Source: Hemibagrus wyckioides (Eukaryota > Chordata > Actinopteri > Siluriformes > Bagridae). From it: 64,000 nucleotides of DNA. Shown here in pieces: positions 1 to 12,900 of this stretch. Every line of letters begins with the position of its first letter. Positions within the stretch are counted from its first letter, which is position 1. Both the position numbers and the translations under genes were made by a program. The stretch lies in assembly GCF_019097595.1 (NCBI RefSeq), contig NC_080722.1, positions 17,588,630-17,652,629 of the forward strand. Reading direction: 5' to 3'. Under the pieces are notes generated by a model, which was given only the letters and a program-made list of their open reading frames with translations, made no database searches and was not told the origin of the DNA.

Positions 1-3000
1 GACAAGAAGAGAGAAGAAGGGACAGGAGTGCTCACCAGAGAACAGATGCCATATGTCTCTGCTTGCTGTGATTCTCCTCCTCCCCGTGACTCAGTGATGC
101 CACTGGCAGGCTGGGCACAGGGGAACAGGCTTTAGCATCTATCAGAACCTCGCCCACAGACCTCAGTAGGCGCCCAGCTCCACCTGTCACCCCGTCTGGT
201 ATTGGCCATGCCAGCTAACCAGCCACCCACTGGAAACTAAGGTGTCTGCCAAGTCTATAGTTACAAACACATTGTTGTTAAGTTATAGGGGATACACTTT
301 GCTGTCACACCTTTACACTGTGTTTTAACAGGATTATATAAATGAATACACAAAGTTGAATTGTCTAAGCTCACCTCGAGCTGCAGTACCTAATTGGCCT
401 CAATCATCTGCAGTATGTGGGTGTCTTTCACTCCTGTCATTCAGTACCTACTGCTCCTGGAGACAAGATAGACAGAGAAAGACTAACAGATGAGGTAGAA
501 TGACAAGGGGTCTTATCGGTCCTAACAATTTATTTATTTCTAATCTTATAGTGTCCATTTGTAGCGATGTGAATGCAGGAGTAGCTATGCTTGGTTATAT
601 GACTGATTACCACTTCAATGGTAATCAGTAATATTATCACTTCAAGCAGAACTGAACAATGGCCTGACAGGGCTGTGTATCATAGGGGGCAGCGTCATCA
701 CAGCTGTGCACTCTTTCCGAGGCACTATTTGATCCACAGAACAGAGTCCAACCTTAGTATTAAATGGAACACAGCAGCCTAATTTAATTGTCAAACCCAT
801 GCTTTCAAATAAAAAATATTTTGTCAAGGAGTCTCTAGGAGGGTCAGCATAGCCGCCAGCTCCACCCTTGTACTTTTTGATCATTATTCCCAGCACCAGC
901 TATTTGCTCATGGGCATTAAAAGCTGCCACATATACTCCTCTGGTTAACCCCAGTGCTTCTAGCATTAGTGAGTCTCACCACAACCCTCAATATTTTTGT
1001 ATCTGCTAATTTTTATTTATTCATATTTTCTATTTCCAGTTCATAGGGTAATTACTTTTTTGTCTATTTATTCACATTATTGATTCACATGTATTCCATG
1101 GTGGAATTACACAAAAGGTAACTTTCAATATCATTTTCCTCATCACATTTATAAAGTAATGATCCTATTTTCCCTACAAGGATTTGAGGAGCAGCTGCAA
1201 ATATGATTCAATAATGGGAAAACAAAATGACAAATAAACCACAGGGAAAGAGCCAAAGACAGAGCTCTGGTGGCATATGGTCCTGTCAAATAAACTGAGA
1301 TTTTATAGCTATATAATATCAGTCATCATGAAGAAGACAGTCAGTGGCTTTAAAGATGATGGAAGAGGACAGACCGGGAGGGATAGAAAAAAAAAAGTTT
1401 AATCTTTTTTGCTTTAATATTTAAAAGATCTCATCCCACACAGTTCTAGTTAGAAAGAAAATTTTATGGGAATGTGACAGACCATCCCACACAGCCCTAT
1501 TCTGGATAATTGCCCTGTCCACTGTAAAAGACCTTGCTGGATTAAAAAAAGAAACAAACAAAAAACGCAAGAGCATGTTAGTTGCACCAGCAAGGCCAGA
1601 TTTACTAGCAATGATTTGCTAGCCAGCTATAATGAACATCTTTTTGATGGGTTGGCTTGTCTGCTTTCACTTGTCTGTCTATTTCAAACTGATTGTTGAA
1701 AGTTTTAAAATTCAGTCTCAGTATCTGGTATTAATGGTCTATTTATCTGGCATTCGATATTTACGTTATACAATGTGACCTTATTGTCTGTACTGTTAAT
1801 TCTGTAGTAACTCAGCAGTATGAAGCACACAAAGAAGCAGAATATATCTAATTCAATTTGATATATATGATATGTGTTCAAGTGTTCTTGAACACATTTC
1901 TGTGTTTGCTCCTCAGAGCTGCCTGCATCCAACACATAGGCACCTACATAAACAGCAAGCGTATTTTATGGCTAATTAAGTTTGGATAATGGCTGATTTA
2001 TGCCATGGAAAAACATTTTCTCCTGATTAAATGCAAAAAAATAATTCTAGCACATTTCTGATGGCCTGACATATTGTTTTAGGCCTAACAAATACTGTTT
2101 GGGATATGGCATTATTAATAATGCCATTATTGTGCTTTTTAAAAATTGTTTCTTGTTTTCATGTTATGTAAAAAGATTTGCCTCTGGCAACAGTGAACTT
2201 CTTCTTTTGGACAGTAGTAACGGCAGTGATGGAATTCATAATATGCCATTCAATTATATTATTACTGAATAATACAATGTCGACATACATATAAATATAT
2301 AATGAGCTGATGAGGGTGGAAATATTATAAAAAATAAAATGATACTTATAATGAAATATTGCTTTCAAGTACATGTACACTTTGGGAAATCGGTTCATCA
2401 GTCACCGAAAGCACACGGTTCAGTAAGCTCTCACATGAACATTGCACACTGCAGGCTACATAAAATTCACCTTTCAAATCAGTCCTATAGGTTGCTTTGA
2501 TTGCAAGAGTCTCAAAATAACCAATGTGGTCAACATGTGCTAGGTTACCATAGTAGCTCTTTCGAAATAGATAATATAGTATGAATGTATGGAATTAACT
2601 TTTAGGTCATATCTGTTGAAACCAGTAAAGAGCACAATGTATGGTACATCACCACGATTATGTGTAAAGTATTTGTGTTTCAGATTTGACATGGGTGTTT
2701 CAAGGTGGTTATGGTTCTGTGTTTTGAAGGTTAAAAGTTCAGCAAAAATGCTTAACTGCTCATCTGTATGCTTGGATCATATCAAGTATTAGCTGTTTTA
2801 GATAAACCTAATGAATAAACATAAATGCACATTTTCTAATTAAATCTGTTCATATCAGGAAGGTAGAGCTGATTTATTATTACTCACGTTTTCCTTTTTG
2901 CCCCATTTTCCCCCATCATGCTTTTTTTTTCAGAGTAATGCAAAATCAAAGTGATGCTTTATCAAAGGCAGTGTCTTGCCATTTTCTAATGCCTCACAAA

Positions 3001-5090
3001 TAAATAAACCCTGCATGTCTGAAGAGAAATTTGTCAGTCTGAGTACTGAGAGTCAGATCACTTTGGATGCAAAAGGTAAACATTTCAGACAGAATCATTA
3101 CTCATATTTACGTCACATTTATCACTCACATTTACCATTTTAATACTTTTCACAAACGTCACAGAATAACCACCATCTATTTGAAATACTGCCTCCGTGC
3201 CATGCATGAAGATATTCTCAATGAATGTACCATCATGTTTTGTGAAGAACAAGAGCATTAAAACAAGCATGCCCTTTACAGTGAATATCACTGGCCACAT
3301 GATCACTGGCATGTTCAATATAAAATAAACCTCTGACACATTTAATGACAGTAATCTGAACAGATGGCAGTGTCACTTTTCCAAACCTTATCTTTCTGCC
3401 ATTAGTCACAGACAGAGCATTCATTTATTTTTTTTGTTTGTAATTTGTTTTAGGACTAACTGCTAATTACTTGAAAGAAAAAGAGGTGCTGCAGCAATCT
3501 GCTCATCTAAATTAATGTTATGGCTGTCAAATCTCTGGGACATGAGTCATACGTATACTCAGCCCTGCTCCTCTTAAGAAAACATAATTTATCTATGGGC
3601 ATAAGCTTATTTTTCTATAGGGACAGAGACTGACAGGAATAGGAGTCAAAATGACCTTTTAAATTCAACTGGCATAAAGAAATGCAACTTGTTATGGTGA
3701 TAATTTACTGATTGCTAAAAAGGAAATTAAAAATCACTCTCCCATTGATGACATATAGGTAGCTAAAGAGGAAACACACACAGACACATGCTGTGGGAGA
3801 TTGAAGAGACCACTGCAATCAAAGAACCTTAATCAAGCCAAGGCTGTCTAATTGCACCTGATTGAAATGATTGCGTCTTCCTTCCACATCATTACTCCAG
3901 ATGTGTTTAACAAAAGTCTATATTCTCATCCCTGCTTTAGCAAGAGCAACTTATTAATTATCAAATTAATTTTACATTCTCGTTTGTAGAATGCCAGAAT
4001 TCATTCTATATCATTGTACCAGAGTTAACACAACAGAGATTTATGATTGGTATCTGATTCTGCAATTTTCACAATTATAATTATTAGGATCGTGTGACAA
4101 AAAATTGTAAAATTATAACCTGGAAAATGATACTATATTTTTGTGTTGGAACTGAAAGTGATGTTCTTGGAGACAGAAAGGTGAGACGTGAATAGGAAAA
4201 GCAGGCATAATAAATTATAATAAAGGTTTATCACCAGCTTTTGATAGTGGAGATACCATAGTCTACAGAGATAAGTGAGAGACTCGTGCAAGGCTGCTTC
4301 GGTCAATGTAGACTGTGGTGAAGATCACAGGCTTTTTTGGGGTCGTGTCGTGACTCATCAGGCGGTGTTCAGCATAGGGCTTGAGTGGCTTCATGTACGC
4401 AGTGAAACAGTGAAACTGACTGTCTTTTTTTTGCTCGTCTGCTTTTAAGGCTGTTGCAAGAGTGAAACAGGGTTAAACACGTAAAGAGATCTAGATTCAG
4501 AAAGTGACTCATGAAAAAGTTAAGATTTAATTATGCATAGCATGTATATTAATGCATGTATCAATGCATGTAGCATGTATATGAATGCAATACAAATAAA
4601 ACATAATTCATCTGATCGTGCTAAAATCTTCAGATTAACAGGAGTTACATATATGAGAAAATGTGGTTATATGACACTAAGTGAACAAATAGTAAGTGGA
4701 TCTGAACATTTGGAAAGGCACACTTCAGAGTTGGGCTTGGGAAAAGTAAAACAGCCAACAGCTCCATCCAGTGGTATAAACACATCCAGAAAAAGAAGGT
4801 TACCATGTATTCATTACTTAGGTTTTCTACAAGTATCTATAATTCTAATAACTGTAAATTTGATTAAATGTTATTTAAATCTCAGGACATAACACATAAA
4901 CACATCTCAGGGAAAATAAATAAAATATGAAAAACCTCCCATTTCCATAAGATTTCCATTACACAACAAAATAACAGAAAGAAAGAGAGAAAGAAAGAAA
5001 GAAAGAATAACTTTGTTCTCTGAATGTAAAATGTGAAAGATTATCCTAATATTCATGCTTGAATGGAACGGCATTAATGTACAGATATCT
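1..5090. other. Gene-free flank downstream of rnf213
   Basis: I recognise no coding exon here. The first ~240 bases are noticeably richer in G and C than the rest, but I could not tie them to a gene. The remainder is AT-rich, with short open frames that look like chance. There is a GAAA/GAGA microsatellite at about 4977-5009. The rnf213 3' UTR must lie here, reading leftward from 5090. No canonical AATAAA on the minus strand lies close to the stop; the nearest variant I found (ATTAAA sense) is at about 4526-4531, which is weak evidence for a poly(A) site. Confidence 0.5.
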
Positions 5091-8000
5091 TTATCTTTGT
5101 TGCTTGTAGGTCACAATGAACTTCCAGGTCTCCACCATGTGGTTCAATTCGATCTCATCTGGGAAGGCTTCCTCCACATCTAGGGGAACATCAAGATTTT
5201 TGCGCTCCATATAGGAGGCCAGGGTTTCTTTGACGCTGATGAAGAAGAAAGAATGAATTTAGCAAACATCCAATACAATTTGGTAGCTGATCTACTTGAC
5301 TACTAGAGTCAGTTCATGTTCTCACCTCCAGGAAGGTTTGTAGGTGTTAGTTGCTCTCTGGCTTTTCAGGTTCAGCAACATAAATTCATGCATTTCAAGA
5401 AGCCAGACATCCACAGAGCTCTTAGTCACAAAATTGATCAGTAGCTTTTCCTCATTTTCCCTTAGTGCGTGCTGATACTCTGCTGGAATTCCTAAGAATG
5501 GATCCTGAGTAGAGGAGTAGAAAATAAATGAATAAAGATATTCATGAATCTGATGTGAAGGTATTACATTATCTTGCTTTATGGATAAAAAACATTATTC
5601 TTTACCCTCTTTAGGCGAAGCATATGTTCAGACTTGAGTGAAGTAAGGAGCTGCCATACAGCCACACAGTGCTTCAGACTACATCTACCCAGAGTCTTCA
5701 CATCATATAATGGAAAAAACACAGTAGATCAGATAAAACACTGTACTGATAAGAATTATGGATTTCTTATCACACCTTTTATTATATTATATATACCTTT
5801 TATTTTATTATATATTAAGTTCAGTTTTATGTTAAAATCTTTATCTCTATAACCACTGACTGACCTTAAGGATATGAGGAGCAGTCTGGTTCCCCATGTG
5901 TAGTCTTGTTTCCAGGTACTCCTCCAGAGGCATGTGCTCAACTCCTCCAGTCATAGCCAGGAAGCCCAGAGCAACCTCCACGGCTGAAAGAGTCTCACAG
6001 ACATCACTGAGAGACTGTAGCTCAGATATCAGTCCAGAGGAACTCAAAGAGGTCAGGGGTTCCTGACAAATGCACATAAAAGCTCTAATATTAGTGCCTT
6101 TATTTGCATAGAAATGGTGTTGAACTTCTACATACTTCGAACAATCCATTTAAGGCTGCCAGCAGGAGTTAAGTAGATAAATTCCCTTTTAGAGTTGTTG
6201 GATTTTAATCATCTTTATACTTTTAATAGCAAATTATGTTTATATGCAGAATATGCTGATGAATGTTCAACATCTCTTACATGCTGTTGAGGATCATTGT
6301 TGTAAAGTGATTTGAATTGAAATCCATGTGTGTTTCTTACCTGAGACACTTTTTCTCTTATCTCTTTTAATATATGCTCATAATTGCGTTCTTGTCTGCT
6401 GACCAGAGTAGGAATTCCCTGAAATAAAATGACAAAATTCAGTAAAAATTACAATATATTACAATCTGATATGGATGTTTTTCTTATCCTTCACAGTGTA
6501 GGATATTACTATCATATTAATAAAACAACATATTACAATATATTATCATATATCATATACAGTGGTTTGCAACGAACTGGATTGCAACGAATATCGGATA
6601 ATGAGTTTTCATTTAAGGGGGGCTCAGCCCCCAGTAAGGGTATAATAGTAAAACATAAAAAATAAAAAAATAAATAAAATAAAATAAACGTTTGACTAAC
6701 AGGGAGTACTGAACAAGCTAAATACGAGACTTCCTGATCTCACACACACACACACACACACTTATCCTCTAGCCCTCGCTCTGCGACGCTGCGGTCTGCG
6801 GATTGAAGAATGCACTGAAAGACGGGGAGGAGCCGAAGTCTGCCGCCGTTTTCATAAGAAATTTAAAAGGGGCTGAGGCGATCACGAATTTGTGTACAGT
6901 TTATGGAGAATCACAGAATTTTTTGGGGGGGTTAAGTAGAAATGTTAAAGCTCCCCTAAAAATGGCCTAGACAATAGAGATGAAGCAGTTTACACGGGTC
7001 GTCTGTTCTGAAAGCATCATCTGTGATTGCTTGTGTTATAACCCCACGCTATCTGTTCACTAGCCATGTCTCCGAAAAAGGGTAAATCAGGCATCAGTGT
7101 TGCCAAGAGGAAAGTTGTGAGATCAACCATCGAGTTGAAACAGATTAATTTGTTTTACATTATTTCCAATGGGGAAAAATAATTTGGTTTTCGACCAGAC
7201 TTTTGGAACGAATTAGGGTCGAACACAGAGGTACCACTGTATATCATATCATAGTGTGCAAACATGCAAAGGATTCAAATAGGGTTTTATCACTCGTTAT
7301 TGCTGTTCACTTACAGTCAGCGTGATCTGGGGTTTGCCTTGTAAGAAGCGGGTGAAGACTTGTTGCTGGATCTTGTGTAGGTCGTATTCAGACAGTGTCT
7401 CCTGTCCACGCTCCATGCTGTATTGGCAGTTAGACAGCACCAGGGGGAGCAAGTCTCTGTCCACCTCATACCGGATCACATGCAGGTCACTTAGTTCTGC
7501 AAGGCTTACCATGTAGCTATGCAAGAGGACAACCAAAGATCATCCATGTTTAATGATTCAAAATATAAAATCCTATTAAAATCCTAATACAGTATACAGT
7601 ACCTGTTATTTTCCCCTGTGTGTTGGCTGGCTGCACTGACCAGCTGGTTATGCAGAGAGACCAAGTAGCTGAGCAGTGCAGTAGCACACAGCCCAGCTCC
7701 CTGCCTCCGAGGAATCAGCACTTGCAACTCGCTACTCTCATCAAGATCCGCATTGCAATAATCTCCAGGTACATTCACCTCATCTACACAGACACACAAG
7801 AGCCAGAACTTGACTATATATATATAAAACTCTAAACAGTAGAAGTCTTAAACTGTACTTGTTATTGTGAGGGTAAGGATGCTCAGAGGATGCTGTTGTT
7901 CTCTAAATAGTAGACATCACACACTCACAGTTGGCCAAGGAGGTCCGCAGCTGATTCCATGAAGTCAGGAAAATATGAATGCGCTTCTTGTACCAGCTCC

Positions 8001-9942
8001 GGGCAGATGCTAGCAAAGTACAAAATGTTATGTTGTTTAGCCAAATTACAAGAAGAAGAAGAAGAAGAAGAAGAAGAAGAATTACCAGATGGCTGTTTCT
8101 CAATAAAATCCTCGATTGTTCCACAGATCAACTCAGGCACATTCTGAAACTTTTTAACTAGGTTCCTCTGCAAAGCCAATATGTCTGGAAGGAAGCTGAC
8201 CAGCCGGAATTCAGGCTCCTTCACAGTACAACAGAAAAGACAGTCTTATTGCAACATCACAACTTAGTCATTAAAACTACAGCTTATTTCCACACACAAG
8301 ACATAGAAATGGGATAAAGAAGCACTGAAATGAAGACGCAAATAACCTTCTGTAGAAACCTCCAGAGTAGAGGAAAGTGATCTTTGCCATCATTCTGCTC
8401 AACAATGTGTGTGAGGCTAAGCAGAGACCCTTTTTCCCTGCAGCTCCATACAGAAGAGCTGTGAAGTACAGACTGCTGGGGCAGGGAGGGCAGGAACGTC
8501 CGTGGGTCTCTGTACATCAGCTTCAGGATGGGATCAGACGACACACGGGCATCTTCCCTCATGGTTTCATTCACCTTTTTAAGCTTACGTTCCAGCTTCT
8601 ATAATCCAGCATGAGAAAAGTCTTAGGGACTCAGCTTTCATGACCAAAATGTAAATGCAAAAAATTAAGCATTGTGGTGATAGTAAGCATTGTGAGATTG
8701 TGGTGTGAGTGGCATTTTCATCACCAGTGCAGGAAGGTGTAAGCATGTTTTTTTTTGTATTAACTAATTCATATTAGCTGCTCTATGCTCTATAATAGCA
8801 ATTAGTTTTGTTAGCCATTATGCTATATATTTAGTTCCATGTACAGTGGAACTTAGTAGCCAACTGAGTTGTTTGTTTTAATTGTTGCAGACAAAATAAT
8901 TTAATCTGTTATATTTAGCAGTAGTTATATTTTTACTAAAACAGGATGTTATTTGCTTGTAGTCAGGAAAATTCTGCCCCTGTGTCTGCATTCCAACAGA
9001 TGATAAAATGTTATCCACCCTTCTTGTGCCACTTCAGCCACACCATTTAGATGATTTCTTTATGCTCTAGAAATTCCTAATGGGTAAAAATGGAAAATTG
9101 GCCTATTTTTAAACCAAATTAGCAACATGTCATTTTTATCTCATTAATATACATTTGCAACTGCATGACAATACATCAAAAATATACTCATTGGCTAAGA
9201 CTTGATAGTACTTCTGTAAGTCTTTCTGGCTAAGGGCATCTGCCAAATGATGTAAATGTAAATCAAAGCCTAAAACCATTATATATTTCTTCCTAAATGG
9301 ACCAATGTAACATCCTAGTGTTGTGTAGTACATCAGTGCTTGCCTTCAATTTGGGATTAATGACATTATGAGCCAACGTTATCTCCCAGGCATTCCTGGC
9401 TTCCTTGGTTGAGAGGAGGTTATCATAGCCAGCAGGCCCTACAAAGGATCATTATTTTCAACAGGTTACTTAAGAAACTAAGCACTTGTTGCAAACATCC
9501 TCTTATATAACAAGTCTTACATTGAACATTCTGAGGAGGCTCCAGGGCCCAGCTGAGCATCAAGTGTACAGAAGTGACTGTGTCATCAACTCCTTTCCCC
9601 AGAGCTCTGCCTAGATGTTCCAAATCCTTCATCAGATGCCTCATCAAAAACTCATAGGGATCCTGTACTTGAGGTCGGATGATCTGTGCGATATACTGGG
9701 AAATGTATGCAGTTGTGTTTTAGTGTAAAGGAATTGTGAATTTATGAAATTAGCTTTAATTATTGTAGTGCATTAGTAAACATACCTGAGGCTGTTCTGA
9801 TGCTCCAAGCAGCATGGCCAGATGGGTCATCATTCTGACCAATGTAAAGGGAGTCAGAGACAAACTTTTTGTATCAAGAGCATTTGGGTTATCTCTTCTC
9901 TGTGGATCTCCCAGAATGTGGCCTGTCTGTGTCCGATCCCCT
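5091..9942 (-). CDS. rnf213: rnf213 coding exons 54-66: C-terminal helical domain
   Basis: Exons at 9786-9942, 9521-9683, 9344-9438, 8347-8598, 8086-8218, 7929-8009, 7603-7783, 7315-7516, 6341-6418, 5865-6062, 5606-5695, 5326-5504 and 5091-5235, about residues 4576-5226. Landmarks: [58 protein letters not shown] and [13 protein letters not shown], each close to human. Exon 56 uses a GC donor. The intron between exons 58 and 59 is only 76 nt and contains an AAG/CTT microsatellite. The protein ends ...VTYKQQR before TAA at 5091-5093. Confidence 0.93.
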
Positions 9943-12900
9943 CTAAAAAACACATGCTGAGTTACTCTAGGTATTTTAATCTTTCATTTGAACTAAAATC
10001 TCATGGTTTTATTTCACATTTATACCATAAAAAATATGTCTTAATTTATTAGATGACTCACTCTTTACGCATTTTATTGAAACCTTGCACGGGTTGATGA
10101 CTGATTCCTCCCACAGTTTCTCCACACTCCAAACATCTCCCCAGCCGAGTGGGTCTGCCACACTGCAGAAGACAGCAGTGATCAATCTCCTTTTATCTTA
10201 AATTCATCATTACAGTCTAAAACATCAAATTAGTTAAAAAGCAGTTGAATCTTAGGCAGATGCAAGTTCATATACATTTGACTCTATTGAATTATATGCA
10301 TGCCTGTTTGTCATATGTTATTATTTCATTTTAGTTCCTGGACAGCCTTTGGACACAAAAAAGAGGTTGTGTCAGTTTATCTATTTGACATAACAGTAAC
10401 ACAAATGTCCATATGGCAAGCTATTTTTTTCATTTATAGCTTGAATTTATAATGACTCTATTTGAACTCAGATTTCCCCCAAAAATTCTGAGACAATTTT
10501 TACAAAAATAATAGCTTAAATAAATATGATTACAATTGTATAGATCATAGTGGCTTCAAAAAATACAATTTTGGTGCAAAAGAAAGAATGACAGTTACCT
10601 TGTCAACAACACATGGGTGGCCATTGGGACAGGCTGTAAGAGGGAACAAATAAACAGTATAAAATCATATAATCATATAAAGACTTAAAATTCAACTTAA
10701 AATTCAACCTAACTGCAAGCTAGGAGAAGATGTTGCACTGGTGAAACCAGTGAAATTGTGTTAGATTAATTTAAAAAAGTGATTACTAATAAGCAAAATT
10801 CTTTGTTCAACTTACTATACCAGGTGAAACCTAGAACCTTTTGTGCTGTTGCCAGCATGTCTTCAGGCATTGTGGGTATAAACGCCATCTGTACAAAATG
10901 AGAAAGAGCAACATATAGATACTTATATTGTTGAGGGCAGATGACTCAAAATTCATATTTAGTATAGTTTAGGGTAGTTATGTTGCAAGGGAAACAGGAT
11001 CACAAGTACCCGCATTGTATCGGGGGAAAAAGACAGTTGTCTAAGGGGAGCCATCACTCCCTCAGTCCCACACAATAGCACAGCCTTCAGATGGATGCAC
11101 AGTTCTGTGAGGGTGAGTTTTGTGTTTGACTGATGCCTGTCAACACTTAGCTCGCCCAGTCTGTTGTTTATCAGAGTTTCAGCAAACACCTTCATCTCTG
11201 GCGTGAAATATTGCAAGCCATGGATGTAATCCTCAAGAGCCTGGCGCTGCTGCAAAACAATAAAACAAAAATACTTGTAATACCGATACATGGAATATAG
11301 CTGTTGTGAATGTGGTAGATTTTCTGCTGATTACATGATTTACAAATTAAACACAAAATCCTCAAACCTCTGGTTTGGGATGGGCGACTGGGTTGGCTGC
11401 TTGAAATAGACTGGTAACTTCTTGGAAAAGGGCCAGAAGGATATAGAAGGCCTTTCTTTTTGGAGTACAAGTACATGTCTGTAAACAAATGATATAGTAC
11501 AGAGTATATAAAATCAGAGCCAATGAATCAAAACTTTAAACAAATAAAAACAACCAAACAAAAAAAACAACCAAACAAAAAAAAATACCTTGACCGCTTC
11601 ATCTATGCTCTGTGTGCTACTCTCAATTACAGCCTTCGCAACTGCCTCACGTACAGATTTATATTCTTTACTATAAATAAGGTACTGGTCCACATGGCCC
11701 GTATGCTCTTCCTAAAACACACAGGGTTTTCAGTATATTAGATAATTAAGCATTAACCTAAAAATCAGAACTTGCTTAGTAATTCCCACATAAACATTAT
11801 TTACTTACCTGTTGTATAAGTTCTTGTGGGAAAAGCCACTGGAACTTAGTTTCCTTTTCCATTCCCCGAGCAGCTTCAATTCCCTTCAGGCTGCAAATCT
11901 TTCTGATCAGATACACTCTGTACCAGTCATTCCTACTCTTTTTACAAAGCTCTATCACTATGTCCAAGAACTCCTCCTGATGTTTCTCCATGCTCCCTAA
12001 CAAAGACATAGAGTGCTACAGGTGATACCCATGCATAGCAGCCATCAACTTCTACAACCATCATTACATTCTCCATTTAACAGGTTCCTAATAGTATAGT
12101 ACTGTACATCATGATAAATATAAACCAGGTTTAGTTTTGTAGAACTAACTGCTACCTGGTAACATGGTGAGTAGCTGAGCACCCATGTCCAAGCATATAC
12201 GCAGTCTTGCAATCTGCTTCAGGCTCTCTATGGAGATCTCTTCTGTGGCCATTCCACTTGTGTGCAAAACATACTGCAGGACATCTCTTCCCTCTTGCAG
12301 GTATGCCCTCTGCTTATTCATGCAGCACAACTGCTTTTTCTCAAATATAGAATCCTAAAAAATAGATTTTACATATAACAAAATAAAACTTGTAAAAGGA
12401 AAATAATCAATTTTATGTCAATTATGAAATGATTAATTACTAAAGTGTTTCATTCCTCTTATACCATATTACAAGTACAATTTTAGATTTATTAATGAAT
12501 CACACATACAGTTAAACTTATAATATATGTGATGTTAAATGTACATGATTCCGGTTAGTTTTGTTGTTTCCTCAAATTTCATAGACGATAATAAAATAAT
12601 GCAGAAGATTTAACAAGAAACTGCAAAACGCAACATTCCACATTCTTAGACTCATCATACAATGGAAAAATTAAAGGAAAAACTTTATCTCTGACTGTTT
12701 TTTTTAAATAACAAAATGTTTAAAAAAGTTTTTTCTTATTAGACTTAGTAGGAGCATGCACTATATTATATAGAGCTGCTGTTACAGAAAATTACTCAAC
12801 ATCTTCTGACCAGCAGCACTGTGGTGTCCATCTAATTGCATGTTTGTTTGTGACCAGTGTTCTTACCTCAAAGCAATTGATGTACAAAGCATACAGTTCG

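Noticed and set aside
4533..4892. 119-codon open frame on the plus strand
   Set aside because: Low-complexity start, no recognisable domain, no splice or promoter context, and no phase relation to a gene. Probably chance.
7925..8224. Open frame with a ten-residue serine run in rnf213
   Set aside because: It reads through a 76-bp intron. The phase-1 junction 8086/8009 gives the frame ([19 protein letters not shown]) that matches human RNF213, while the read-through frame does not.
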